From NCBI RefSeq assembly GCF_008244685.1, contig NZ_VTFT01000002.1, positions 124,001 to 188,000 of the forward strand: a stretch of 64,000 bases of DNA. The letters are read 5' to 3'. Origin of the DNA: Luteimonas viscosa (GTDB lineage Bacteria; Pseudomonadota; Gammaproteobacteria; Xanthomonadales; Xanthomonadaceae). Both the position numbers and the translations under genes were made by a program. Position 1 is the first letter of the stretch; each line of letters opens with the position of its first letter. Of this stretch, positions 8,474 through 18,403 are shown piece after piece. A model generated the notes under the pieces. The model made no database searches and was not told where the DNA came from. It saw only the letters and a list, made by a program, of their open reading frames with translations.

Positions 8474-8890
8474 GCGCTTCGCCCCCTGGCAGCGCCCGCG
8501 TGCGGGTGTCGTGCGCCTTGTCGTGGCACGGTACCCGCCTGCGACGTGTGTGGTTCCGTTGCGGTGGCCGGGGCTCCGGCGGGCCGCGAAAAGGCTTGCC
8601 TTCGCGGTCCGGGTTCCCTTCGGCGTGTCCTGACCTATGAGTACGCAATCGCGGCCGCGATGTGGACACGGCATACCGATGCCCGCCGGATTCCGGACCG
8701 GGCACCCGCGCCCGGAGTACGCGAGACACCGGGATTGAGGCGTCCGGGCCGGCACGCCCAGTGGCCGGCCACGGGGGTGCGGACCCGATCCGCACCCGCC
8801 TGCAGCCAGGCCCTTCCTCGCCCTCCGTTGGCCGGGAGCCCGGCTCCGGCACATGCCGGAGCGGGCAGTTCGCCGCGATCCGGCGCCTGG
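8474..8890. other. 417-bp gap between the sugar transferase and the heme-motif lipoprotein genes
   Basis: No credible gene. It contains several hairpins: CCCGC-GT-GCGGG near 8505, an imperfect CCGCGAA.../...TTCGCGG stem near 8584-8608, and CCGGGC/GCCCGG at 8698-8715. It must include the promoter of the leftward sugar-transferase gene. I looked for a sigma-54 box (TGGCAC-N5-TTGC), as reported for some PEP-CTERM regulons, and did not find a matching one. Confidence 0.4.
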
Positions 8891-11185
8891 TCAGCCGTTC
8901 GGGGGCAACAGCGGGGCCGACCCGTTGCGGCGGCGACCGGCCTCGCCGCCATACGTCTGCTTCCAGTGGCGCATCAGCTCGCGCAGTGCCTGCGGCTGGT
9001 TGGTCGGGGTCGCCTCGCCGGCCTGGTTGCGGCTGTTCTCGCCGTGGCAACCGGCGCAGGTGCGGATCTCGCCGGGCTGCAGGGTGACCCAGACGCGCTC
9101 GCGCACCACCGGTTCACCGGACGGATCGACCGTCTGCCAGCTCAGTGCGCGCCGCGCGGGCACGAATGCGGCGGTCGAACCGTCGGCGGCGATCCTCACG
9201 CTGCCGTCCGGACCGGCGGCGTTGGCGGGGTTCTGCGCAACGTCCATCGGCTGCGCCACCGGACGGCGGCCGCGGATGTTGTTGCCGTAGGCACGCACCA
9301 GGTTCGCCTGCACGATCTGGTAGTGCGCGATGTCGTAGACGCGGCCGCTGCCGCGGGTCTTGCGCACGCCGCCGGGCACCTGCAGGTTGAACGGCTGCTG
9401 GGTGTCGCCGCGGTCGCGGCTGGTCTGGTTGCGGGTGACTATCAGCGCCAGGTCGTTGCTCTGCAACCAGTTGCGCAACGCCGCCTCGTTGACGCCTTCG
9501 TCGCTGAGGACCGCGCGCTCGGGGGAGGGAATGGCCGGATGCGAGGTCGCCGGCGGGGGCGTGCGCGCCACGACTTCGACCGGCTCGAGTTCCCACAGCT
9601 CCCCGCTGTATTCGCGCGGGGTCGCCTCGTCCGTCCACCACGAAACGGTCTTGCGGATGCCGGGCGTGAGCGCAGTGCCCGCGACGAACATGCCGGAGGC
9701 ATTCGTGTTCAGCTGGTGCAGCCGCAGTCGGGACGAGGCGCCGAACTCGGCGTCGGCTGTATAGCTCGCCACCATGTCGCCCGAGGTCAGCGGCAGCGGA
9801 TTGCGGAAACGCCCTCCCGGCAGGCCGTTGCTGCCGGCGGCGGGGCTGGCATCGGTGATCAGCATCTGCTCGGCATTGAGCGTCGGCGCGCCGGTGATGC
9901 GCACGATCTGGTTGGTCGTGCCTTCGCCGAACTCGCGCGCGTAGATCCCGTAGTAGGTGCCGCGCGCCACCGGGTTCTCGCGGATGTGGAAGATGCCGCC
10001 GTCCATCCGGATGTGCTTGCGGTTGGCGAAGTTCGACTGGTTCACGTTGTCCGACAGCGCGTCGTCGTCCATGAACGCGCGTGGCAGGTAACCGTAGTCG
10101 CCCACCAGTTCCTGGCGGCCGATGTGGTTGAGGGTGAGTTCGTCTGTGCCGTCCTGGTTCATCTGCCAGGGCGCGAACAGGTTGTAGGTGTGCGCGCCCA
10201 CCCGTCCGTAGGGGGTGTCGGTGTCCTGCCGGCGTTCGGGGAAGGTGTCGCGGACCAGGCCGACGCTGGTCGCGTTGGCCGATTCGCTCGAGTAGTTGAA
10301 AGGATCGAAGGTATAGCCCAGGTAGATCGAGCCGTCCTGCTGCTGGTCGTGCTGCAGGTGGTCCCAGCGGGTGAAGATGACCCGGCCGTAGCTGTCGATG
10401 GTCGGACTGAACGCGCCGCTGGGCACGTGGTTGAGGATGGTGACGCTGCCGGTGGCGGGGTCGAGGCGGAAGATGCCGGTGACGGTCGGCGTGCTTTCGT
10501 ACTCGTCCAGGTTCGGGTAGAGGTGTGCTTCGCCCTTGCGGGGACGGTCGGACGTGAACAGGATGGCGCCGTCGCTGGCATAAAGCGGCGAGACGTTGTT
10601 GTAGTTCGCCGGCTGGCCGGCCACCCGGGTGATGCGTGCGGTCTCGCCGCGGGCGAGGCCGGTGACTTCGTACAACTGCCACTTCCCGCTGGTGGCGGCA
10701 TAGCGCTGCAGCGGCGCGCCGACGACCATGCTGAAGATCGCCCGGGTCCCGTTCCAGTGGACGGTCGGCTCGCGCACGGCGATGGCGTTGGCGCCCTGCA
10801 GGCCGTCCATGCCGTAACCGGCTTCCCGGGTGAGGTTGCGCAGGGTGCCGTCGGCGTAGCGGATCATCAGGTCGCCGCCGCGCAGCGACGAGCCCATGCC
10901 CGGCTGGTGGTTCGCGAAACTGGACAGCCGCGTGGCGAACCGGTCGCCCCCGGGCGTGGGCACCTGGGTGACGAACAGGATCGGGTTCGAGATCGCCTTG
11001 GCGGTTCCGCGCGCCGCAGCGGTCTGGCGGCCGGGCTGGACCGCCACCATGCCGGCCAGGGTCTCCGCGGTCGTGGCCTTGTCCTCGGAGGAGGCCTCCG
11101 CCGCCTGCTCGGTCGAACAGCCGGCCAGGACCGCCCCGAGCGCGGCCAGCATCGTGAGGAGGGAAGCCCGGAAAATGTGTCTCAT
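8891..11185 (-). CDS. Propeller lipoprotein with a C-terminal CxxCH heme motif (hydrazine-synthase-alpha-like)
   Basis: A 764-aa exported lipoprotein (lipobox VLAGC, Cys at about 23). The middle has repeated beta-propeller motifs such as SPLYASDGAILFTSDRPR and FSPTIDSYGRVIFTRWDH, as in PD40/TolB-type blades. A single c-type heme site CAGCH lies at residues 710-714, 55 residues from the end. This arrangement recalls the family named after the hydrazine synthase alpha-subunit middle domain, members of which occur far outside anammox bacteria; nothing here indicates hydrazine chemistry. It sits inside the exopolysaccharide locus on the same strand as its neighbours, after a 318-bp gap. The role is unknown; an electron-transfer or sensing role in the periplasm is inference. 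Confidence 0.6.
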   Translation of the reverse strand: MRHIFRASLLTMLAALGAVLAGCSTEQAAEASSEDKATTAETLAGMVAVQPGRQTAAARGTAKAISNPILFVTQVPTPGGDRFATRLSSFANHQPGMGSSLRGGDLMIRYADGTLRNLTREAGYGMDGLQGANAIAVREPTVHWNGTRAIFSMVVGAPLQRYAATSGKWQLYEVTGLARGETARITRVAGQPANYNNVSPLYASDGAILFTSDRPRKGEAHLYPNLDEYESTPTVTGIFRLDPATGSVTILNHVPSGAFSPTIDSYGRVIFTRWDHLQHDQQQDGSIYLGYTFDPFNYSSESANATSVGLVRDTFPERRQDTDTPYGRVGAHTYNLFAPWQMNQDGTDELTLNHIGRQELVGDYGYLPRAFMDDDALSDNVNQSNFANRKHIRMDGGIFHIRENPVARGTYYGIYAREFGEGTTNQIVRITGAPTLNAEQMLITDASPAAGSNGLPGGRFRNPLPLTSGDMVASYTADAEFGASSRLRLHQLNTNASGMFVAGTALTPGIRKTVSWWTDEATPREYSGELWELEPVEVVARTPPPATSHPAIPSPERAVLSDEGVNEAALRNWLQSNDLALIVTRNQTSRDRGDTQQPFNLQVPGGVRKTRGSGRVYDIAHYQIVQANLVRAYGNNIRGRRPVAQPMDVAQNPANAAGPDGSVRIAADGSTAAFVPARRALSWQTVDPSGEPVVRERVWVTLQPGEIRTCAGCHGENSRNQAGEATPTNQPQALRELMRHWKQTYGGEAGRRRNGSAPLLPPNG

Positions 11186-11283
11186 GGGGGAAGGTGACCT
11201 GCCGGAAGAGGTGTCGGGCCGCTCGAACGGAGGTCTGTCGGCGGCTTCCCTGCCCGCCAGTCACACGCAACCCCGCCCCCGAC

Positions 11284-11300
11284 CCACGTCAACGACGTGG
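11284..11300. repeat. Inverted repeat CCACGTC-AAC-GACGTGG
   Basis: Perfect 7-bp arms. It is one of three hairpins in the gap between the outer-membrane barrel gene and the heme-motif lipoprotein gene. It could be a terminator for the barrel gene or an operator for the lipoprotein gene. Confidence 0.5.
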
Positions 11301-11319
11301 CCGCAGGCCCCCGATCGAT

Positions 11320-11345
11320 CTCGTCTTCCCCCCTGAGAAGACGAG
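11320..11345 (-). terminator. Strong hairpin downstream of the barrel gene
   Basis: Perfect 9-bp inverted repeat CTCGTCTTC / GAAGACGAG with an 8-base C-rich loop, about 160 bases past the stop of the leftward barrel gene. Two other hairpins flank it. No T run follows on the minus strand, so a terminator role is only likely, not certain. Confidence 0.45.
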
Positions 11346-11368
11346 CGATCATAGGCGCCCGGACCGCC

Positions 11369-11391
11369 GTTCAGCGAAATAAACGCTGAAC
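11369..11391. repeat. AT-looped palindrome GTTCAGCG-AAATAAA-CGCTGAAC
   Basis: Perfect 8-bp arms around the most AT-rich heptamer in the gap. The shape suits either an operator or a transcript hairpin. It lies about 110 bases past the barrel gene stop and 184 bases before the lipoprotein gene start. Confidence 0.5.
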
Positions 11392-11503
11392 GCGGATCAG
11401 GGTCAAGGAATCGGCGGCAAACCGCTGGGCGGGCGGGAAATCCGGCGGATCCCGCCGGATGGGTCACATTCCGGGTGCGACGCGGTTCCGCCTCGTGCGC
11501 CGG

Positions 11504-12805
11504 CTACCGGTTGCGGTAGGTCACGGTGAGGTACCAGACGTTCTGGCGGCTGTCGCCGAACGGGCCCTCGTCGTCGCGCCGGTAGTGGAGGTAGTCCAGG
11601 GCGCTGCTCCAGTGACGCGACCAGGTCCTGGACAGCCCCAGGCCGAAGCGCTTGTCCTCGGTGCGCAGGCCCAGGTCGGTGAAGTTCGAGCGCGCCACGT
11701 CGGCGAAGGTGCGCAGGTCCCAGGTCTGGGACAGCCGGTAGGACAGCTGAAGCACCACGCCACGCCGGGTTTCGTCGAAGCCCGTCGGATCGACGTAGTC
11801 GACCCGCTCGTAGTAGGGACCGATGGTGAAGTCGACCCGTTCGTGACGGTAGGCGTAGGTGAGGTCGATCCGGTCCTCCTCGTACACCGATGCGTCGACT
11901 GCCGAGGTCGCCGAGGACAGGCTGTCGGGCACCTCGGTCACCGCACCGATGCCCTGGAGCGCCGAGTCAGAGGAGTCCGTCAGCTGGTGCGCGAGCCCCA
12001 GCGACAGCGCGTTGCGCGGGCTGAACTGCCAGTCGAGCTGGCCGCGGAGCATCGGGTGCGAGGCGGAACTGCCGTCGGCGTAATCGACCCAGGTGTAGCC
12101 GGCGTCGAAAGCGAACCCGAGGCGGACGAGCTGCTTCTGGTAGCGCACGTAGCCGTCGTAGCGGCGGTAGTCGCGGGCGGTCAGGTCGTTGTCGAAGTCC
12201 ACGTCCTGGCCGCGCAGGCTCAGCGTCACGCTGCTGGTCTGGTCGAGCGCGCGGATCGCGTGCAATGCCGCACTGACCCGCTGCGACTCGAACTCGTCCT
12301 CTTCCTCGGCGCTGCTGTCGATCCAGCGCACCTCGGCCCGGCCGCGTACGGCCTGGCTCCAGTTGAAATGCAGGTTCGGCCCCAGCGACAGCACGTTCAC
12401 CCGCTGGCGGTTGTCGACCGAGTCGGGCGCGAACCGGTCGATCGGCCGCATTTCCAGGCTGTCCTCGATCGTGAAGCTCAGCGTCTCGGGGACGAAGAAC
12501 CAGTTCAGCCTGCCCGACAGACTGGTCTCGAAGGTGTTCGATTGCGGGCCGTCGACGTAGTTCCAGTAGTCGAAGCGGCCGCCGATGTTGGCCTGCACCG
12601 TCGAGGTTTCCTCCGCCACCACGAAGCCCACCCCGGCGCGCAGCGCGCTGGACTCGGTGGGGTCGGTGGACGACATCAGCACGTTGTCGTTGCGCTCCAC
12701 GCCCGCGTCCACCGCATAGTCGACGCGGACCGCATGCGCATGCAGCGGCGCCACGGCCAGAACCGCGACGCACGCGGCCGGGAGGCCCTTCCTGCGGTTT
12801 CTCAT
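11504..12805 (-). CDS. Outer-membrane beta-barrel protein of the exopolysaccharide locus
   Basis: A 433-aa protein with a Sec signal (AACVAVLAVAPLHAHA). It has long alternating beta-strand patterns rich in Tyr, Arg and Asp throughout and ends in VWYLTVTYRNR, a barrel-like terminal strand although the last residue is Arg rather than Phe. Position and character match the uncharacterised outer-membrane component usually found next to the tyrosine-kinase-like and chain-length genes in PEP-CTERM-type loci. It probably forms or supports the polysaccharide exit pore. It follows the CpsD-like gene after 28 bases, so both should be in one leftward operon running from 15820. Confidence 0.7.
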   Translation of the reverse strand: MRNRRKGLPAACVAVLAVAPLHAHAVRVDYAVDAGVERNDNVLMSSTDPTESSALRAGVGFVVAEETSTVQANIGGRFDYWNYVDGPQSNTFETSLSGRLNWFFVPETLSFTIEDSLEMRPIDRFAPDSVDNRQRVNVLSLGPNLHFNWSQAVRGRAEVRWIDSSAEEEDEFESQRVSAALHAIRALDQTSSVTLSLRGQDVDFDNDLTARDYRRYDGYVRYQKQLVRLGFAFDAGYTWVDYADGSSASHPMLRGQLDWQFSPRNALSLGLAHQLTDSSDSALQGIGAVTEVPDSLSSATSAVDASVYEEDRIDLTYAYRHERVDFTIGPYYERVDYVDPTGFDETRRGVVLQLSYRLSQTWDLRTFADVARSNFTDLGLRTEDKRFGLGLSRTWSRHWSSALDYLHYRRDDEGPFGDSRQNVWYLTVTYRNR

Positions 12806-12833
12806 GGGTGGTGCCCTCAGTGGTGCCGGCCGG

Positions 12834-13586
12834 TCAGTAGATGTTGTTGAACACGACGCCGGCGAGCTTGTCCGGGTCGAAACTCGCGGCGGCCTCGTCG
12901 ATGCGCTCGACCGTGGCCTGCCCGTAGCCGGCGACGACGACGATCAGGTCGGCCAGGTCGGACAGGATCCGGGCGTCCGGCGAGTTGAGTACCGGCGGAC
13001 TGTCCAGGATCAGGTAGCGGTTGGCATGGGTGCCGCGCAGCGAGTCGATCATCATGCGCATGCGGCTGGAGCTGAAGTACTCGCCCGTGGTTTCGCGCGA
13101 GGTGCCGCTCGGGATCAGCTTCAGCCGCGGCAGCCCGGTGTCGTACTGGATGGCGGACAGGTCGGTGACGCTGCCGTCGAGGTAGTCCATGATCCCGCCG
13201 TCGGCGACATCGACGGCGAGCGCCGCGTCCTGCGCGGGATGCAGGGCGTCGCAGTCGACGAGCAGCGCGGTCTTGGTCTCGTCGAACGCGAATGCGGCGG
13301 CGAGGTTGCGCGCGACGAAGCTGCCGCCGCACCCCTGCTGCACGGGCGCGACCAGGGTGATGAAGTTGCGTTCCTGTCCCAGCGCCAGCAGCTTGGTCCG
13401 CAGGCCGCGGAAGGCGTCGGCCTGCGCACGCACCGAGTCGTTGCGATGGATCAGCTTGCGCTCTTCGAGTGCGCGCGGGGTCAACGGATGCAGGGCTCCG
13501 TCGGCGCGGGTGATCGAACGGGAACCCGTTCCGCCCGCGGCGGGAGGATTCAGCGCATCACGACGTACATTCACTATCTGCTCCAT
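12834..13586 (-). CDS. CpsD/CapB-type ATPase with degenerate P-loop (probable pseudokinase)
   Basis: A 250-aa homologue of the cytoplasmic domain of bacterial tyrosine kinases. Walker A' (LLVDCD, about 108-113) and Walker B (ILDSPP) are present. The Walker A region reads APVQQGCGGSF (80-90), where the family has G-x-G-K-S/T: the essential Lys is replaced by Gly. The C-terminus ends VVFNNIY with a single Tyr instead of a Tyr cluster. It therefore may bind nucleotide poorly and is unlikely to autophosphorylate in the usual way. It is followed by the barrel gene (28 bases) and preceded by the chain-length gene (30 bases), the normal kinase partner, so a regulatory scaffold role is likely. Confidence 0.8.
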   Translation of the reverse strand: MEQIVNVRRDALNPPAAGGTGSRSITRADGALHPLTPRALEERKLIHRNDSVRAQADAFRGLRTKLLALGQERNFITLVAPVQQGCGGSFVARNLAAAFAFDETKTALLVDCDALHPAQDAALAVDVADGGIMDYLDGSVTDLSAIQYDTGLPRLKLIPSGTSRETTGEYFSSSRMRMMIDSLRGTHANRYLILDSPPVLNSPDARILSDLADLIVVVAGYGQATVERIDEAAASFDPDKLAGVVFNNIY

Positions 13587-13616
13587 GGCATCGATTCTGG
13601 GTGGCCGGCTTCTGGC

Positions 13617-15203
13617 TCAGCCGTTGGACAGGTTGTAGGCGTACGTCAGCGCGTACAGCAGCAGCACGGCGACGACCAGCGAGGTGCCGATGGCCATGTT
13701 CATGTACTGCCTGCGGCGCTCGCGAGGCGAATGGTAGGCGGGGATCGTCGCCAGCAGCGGATAGCGGCTCTTGACCTCGATCAGCTGCGGGCTGCGAACG
13801 CGCGGGTCGACGCGCACCAGCAACCAGAGCAGGCCCAGCGGGATCGCGATCGCCGCCAGCAGGCCGACGGCCGCGATGTGCATGAAGCGCAGGCCGGTGG
13901 GGCGCAGCGGCATCGTCGCCGGATCCTGCACGCGCAGGGTCAGGCCGCGGTTCTCCTGGTCCAGGCCCATCGACACGCGGGCGTTCTCGCGCCGGCGCAG
14001 CAGGTCCTGGTAGATCTCGCGGTTGACCTCGTAGTCGCGGGTGAGCTCGGCGAGCACGCTTTCCGATGCGGCGATGCGGCGGCTGCGGTCGAGTTCGCCG
14101 TTGAGCAGGCTTTCGGCGACGCTCATCCGCGAGCGCGTCGCCGCCACCTCGCGCCGGGCCTGCGACAGCTGGCTGCGCAGCTCCTGGTACAGCGGGTTGA
14201 GCCGCGAGTCCTCGGAGCCGGTGTCCGACTGGCCGGACGCGGCGCGGGCGCGCTCCTGGTCCAGCTGCCGCTGGATGTCCTCCATCTGGTGGCGCACGCG
14301 CTGCACGTCCGGGTGCCGGTCGGTGAAGTTCAGCAGCAGCCGGTCGAGCTCGGCCTGCAGTTCGATCTGCTGGGTACGGTACATCGTCTCGCGGGTCTGC
14401 ACCGAGGTGACGGCGGACTCGCCGGACAGCTGCGATGCGATCGAACTTTCGCGCGACTGCTGTTCGAGCAGCGACATGCGCGTTTGTTCCACCTGCGAGC
14501 GCAGCGCCGAGATCCGCGAGTGCACGTCGGTCGCGCTGCCGGGCTGCGCATCCGCATTGCGCGAGCGGTACGCCTGCAGGTTGTTCTCGGCGTCGATCAG
14601 CTTGCGGTGGTATTCCTGCACCTGCTTGTCGATGAATTCGTAGGCTTCCCGGCTCTCGCGGCTCTTGGTGGCCAGCGTTTCGTTGATGAACATCGCGCCC
14701 ATCGCGTCGGTGACGCGGTAGGCCCGCTCGGGGTCGCTGTCGCTGTAGGTGATCTGGACGATGTCCGCGCGCGGGCTGGTGACCAGGGTGCGTCCCTGGA
14801 TCTCCTCCATCAGGCGGTCCTTCTGCAGCGGGCTGAGGCCTTCGGCGTCGAAGCCGCCGGTCTCCACGATCTGGGTCAGGACCTTGCGGCCGTAGATGAT
14901 CTGGCGGGCCATGCCGGCGCGGTCGGTGACGCCGGTCGGGACGGCCCGGCCTTCGAGCAGCGGCTGGATGATGTCGCTTTCCTGCGCGAGGATGGTCACC
15001 GAGACCTGGTAGCTCCTGCCGACCACGAACTGGCCGATCAGGAAGGTCAGCAGCGCGATCACCGCGAAGATGGACGTCAGCACCACGATGCGCCGCCGGC
15101 CCTCCTTGAGGACCAGCTTGACGTATTCGATCGGTGACGTTTCAGGTTTCGCGGCCGCGGTCGATGCAGGGCGCTGCGGAACGGGGAGGCTGCTCGACTG
15201 CAT
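13617..15203 (-). CDS. Wzz-type chain-length/polysaccharide co-polymerase
   Basis: A 528-aa protein: an N-terminal membrane segment (about 38-62, VVLTSIFAVIALLTFLIG), a large periplasmic coiled-coil region rich in Gln/Arg/Glu (about 190-410), a second membrane segment after PTGLRFMHIAAVG, and a third near the C-terminus (GTSLVVAVLLLYALTYAY). This is the layout of the chain-length determinant found with exopolysaccharide export proteins. It would control polymer length and bridge to the export lipoprotein. Its start overlaps the export gene stop by one base (TGATG). It lacks a fused kinase domain; the separate CpsD-like protein follows. Confidence 0.9.
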   Translation of the reverse strand: MQSSSLPVPQRPASTAAAKPETSPIEYVKLVLKEGRRRIVVLTSIFAVIALLTFLIGQFVVGRSYQVSVTILAQESDIIQPLLEGRAVPTGVTDRAGMARQIIYGRKVLTQIVETGGFDAEGLSPLQKDRLMEEIQGRTLVTSPRADIVQITYSDSDPERAYRVTDAMGAMFINETLATKSRESREAYEFIDKQVQEYHRKLIDAENNLQAYRSRNADAQPGSATDVHSRISALRSQVEQTRMSLLEQQSRESSIASQLSGESAVTSVQTRETMYRTQQIELQAELDRLLLNFTDRHPDVQRVRHQMEDIQRQLDQERARAASGQSDTGSEDSRLNPLYQELRSQLSQARREVAATRSRMSVAESLLNGELDRSRRIAASESVLAELTRDYEVNREIYQDLLRRRENARVSMGLDQENRGLTLRVQDPATMPLRPTGLRFMHIAAVGLLAAIAIPLGLLWLLVRVDPRVRSPQLIEVKSRYPLLATIPAYHSPRERRRQYMNMAIGTSLVVAVLLLYALTYAYNLSNG

Positions 15204-15820
15204 CAGAACGCCCGCTCCGGCACGGTGATGACGTCACCCGGCGCGACCGTGAAGTTGGTCGACAGGTCGCCGCGGTTGATGATCTTGTCCAGGCGGATCG
15301 CGTAGCTGAGGGTCTCTCCCTCGGTCTTGCGGTAGAGGCTGGAACGGTCCGGCGCGGCGAACTCGTTGACGCCACCGGCGGCCAGCACCGCATCGAGCAC
15401 GGTCATGCCCTGACGGTACGGGATCGAGACCGGCTGCCGCACGGCGCCGGTCACGCGCACGCGCGAGAGGTACTCGTGGCTGCGCAGGTCGGTCAGGATC
15501 ACGGCGACCTGCGGGTCGCGCACGTAGGTCGAGAGCTTTTCCTGGATGTCGGCCGCCACCTGGCTTGGCGTGAGACCCCCGGCCATCACGTCGCCGACCA
15601 GCGGCACCGAGATCCTGCCGTCCGGACGCACGGGCACGGTGATGCCGAGCTCCGGGTTGCGCCAGACGGTCACCTGGACGACGTCGTCGACGCCGATGGC
15701 GTAGTCGTCCACGGGACCCTGCTGCGGGGCCGGTGGTGCCTCCGCCAGCCCGCCGCCGCTGGCGCAGGCCGCCAGCGTGACGACCAGCAACACTGCAATC
15801 AATTGCCTGAACATGCGCAT
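15203..15820 (-). CDS. Polysaccharide export lipoprotein (Wza/GumB-like)
   Basis: A 205-aa lipoprotein (lipobox LAAC, Cys19) with the poly-export domain (YAIGVDDVVQVTVWRNPELG...VRPDGRISVPLVGDV) followed by a SLBB-type domain (VRVTGAVRQPVSIPYRQGMTVLDAVLAAGG). It would form the outer-membrane secretion channel for the polysaccharide. The start at 15820 (MRMFRQ) gives a compact signal peptide; 15814 is possible. It is the first gene of a tightly packed leftward operon export - chain length - CpsD-like - barrel. Confidence 0.9.
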   Translation of the reverse strand: MRMFRQLIAVLLVVTLAACASGGGLAEAPPAPQQGPVDDYAIGVDDVVQVTVWRNPELGITVPVRPDGRISVPLVGDVMAGGLTPSQVAADIQEKLSTYVRDPQVAVILTDLRSHEYLSRVRVTGAVRQPVSIPYRQGMTVLDAVLAAGGVNEFAAPDRSSLYRKTEGETLSYAIRLDKIINRGDLSTNFTVAPGDVITVPERAF

Positions 15821-15899
15821 CTTGGGAATCCCCGTTCGTTTCCGATGCCATGAATAACGTGGAATGGCCGCAACATCGGTCACGGCGTGGTCGCCCGGT

Positions 15900-16907
15900 T
15901 CAGACCCGGTAGTAGGTCCGGTACCACTCCACGAATCGGGCCACGCCGGTCTCGATCGGCGTCGATGGCGAATAGCCGGTGTCGCGCTGCAGGCCGGACA
16001 CGTCGGCGCAGGTATCGGCCACGTCGCCAGGCTGCATGGGCAGCAGGTTGCGCTCGGCCTTCCGGCCCAGGCACTCCTCGAGCACCTCGATGTAGCGCAG
16101 CAGCTGCACCGGGCTGTGGTTGCCTATGTTGTAGACCCGGTACGGCGCGCTGGACGAACCCGGGTTGGGCAGCAGCGGGTCGTAGTCCGGGTCGGGGCCG
16201 GGCACGCGGTCGAGGGTGCGGATCACGCCCTCGACGATGTCGTCGACGTAGGTGAAGTCGCGCGTGTGGCGGCCATGGTTGAACACGTCGATCGGCCTGC
16301 CTTCGAGGATGTTCCTCGTGAACAGGAACAGCGCCATGTCCGGCCGGCCCCAGGGGCCGTACACGGTGAAGAAGCGCAGGCCGGTGGTCGGCAGGTCGAA
16401 CAGGTGGCTGTAGGTGTGCGCCATCAGTTCGTTGGCCTTCTTGGTCGCCGCATACAGGCTCACCGGATGGTCGACGCTGTCCTCGACCGCGAACGGCAGC
16501 TTGCGGTTGGCGCCGTAGACCGAGCTCGACGAGGCGTACACCAGGTGTCCGACGCCGCCGTGGCGGCAGGCCTCGAGGACGTTGGTGAAGCCGACGATGT
16601 TGCTGTCGATGTAGGCCTGCGGGTTCTCCAGCGAATAGCGCACGCCGGCCTGCGCGGCGAGGTTGACCACGCGCTGGGGCCGGAAGTTGGCGAACGCGCG
16701 GTCCAGCGTGCCGCGTTCCTCCAGCCCGCCCTTGACGAAGGAGAACCCCGGCCGCGGCAGCAGGCGCTCGAGGCGTGCCTGCTTGAGGGTCGGGTCGTAG
16801 TAGGGATTGAGGTCGTCGTAGCCCAGGACCTCGTCGCCGCGCTCGATCAGGCGGTGGCTGAGATGGGAGCCGATGAAGCCGGCGGCGCCGGTGACGAGGA
16901 TGCGCAT
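15900..16907 (-). CDS. NAD-dependent UDP-sugar 4-epimerase (UDP-glucuronate epimerase-like)
   Basis: A 335-aa extended short-chain dehydrogenase: GAAGFIGSH nucleotide-binding loop at residues 7-15, SSSSVYG, and the catalytic Tyr-Lys in [11 protein letters not shown]. The N-terminal segment [20 protein letters not shown] is characteristic of UDP-glucuronate/galacturonate 4-epimerases. It probably interconverts UDP-uronic acids or UDP-N-acetylhexosamine uronates made by the dehydrogenase encoded 19 bases upstream. I chose ATG 16907; longer frames read into the dehydrogenase gene. Confidence 0.85.
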   Translation of the reverse strand: MRILVTGAAGFIGSHLSHRLIERGDEVLGYDDLNPYYDPTLKQARLERLLPRPGFSFVKGGLEERGTLDRAFANFRPQRVVNLAAQAGVRYSLENPQAYIDSNIVGFTNVLEACRHGGVGHLVYASSSSVYGANRKLPFAVEDSVDHPVSLYAATKKANELMAHTYSHLFDLPTTGLRFFTVYGPWGRPDMALFLFTRNILEGRPIDVFNHGRHTRDFTYVDDIVEGVIRTLDRVPGPDPDYDPLLPNPGSSSAPYRVYNIGNHSPVQLLRYIEVLEECLGRKAERNLLPMQPGDVADTCADVSGLQRDTGYSPSTPIETGVARFVEWYRTYYRV

Positions 16908-16926
16908 TCGCGGTTCCCGCCCGGTC

Positions 16927-18225
<1,299 letters not shown>

Positions 18226-18403
18226 TGTCGGTTGGGTGGTCGGGTTGGATTCTAGCGGACCGCGCTCGGGCGATCGTCCGGGGCGGACGGCGGATCGTGC
18301 GCGTGCGACATGGCAGAACGCGGGAAGCCGCCGGGACAGGCCAATGCGCGCCCGAAGCCGCGCTGTTGGATAATCGGCGCCACCGACCAGCGGATCTTCC
18401 GGC

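Noticed and set aside
8524..8545. TGGCACGGTACCC as a sigma-54 promoter
   Set aside because: The -24-like TGGCAC is present but no GC/TTGC element lies at the required distance, and it points away from the neighbouring leftward gene.
8891..11185. Reading the heme-motif protein as evidence of anammox-type hydrazine metabolism
   Set aside because: Only one heme motif is present, no HzsB/HzsC or hydrazine dehydrogenase genes are nearby, and the surroundings are polysaccharide genes.
8546..11197. An 883-codon frame opposite the heme-motif lipoprotein gene
   Set aside because: It is antisense to a gene with a clear signal peptide, propeller repeats and heme motif; its translation is His/Arg/Gly/Val-rich, the usual shadow of a high-GC gene.
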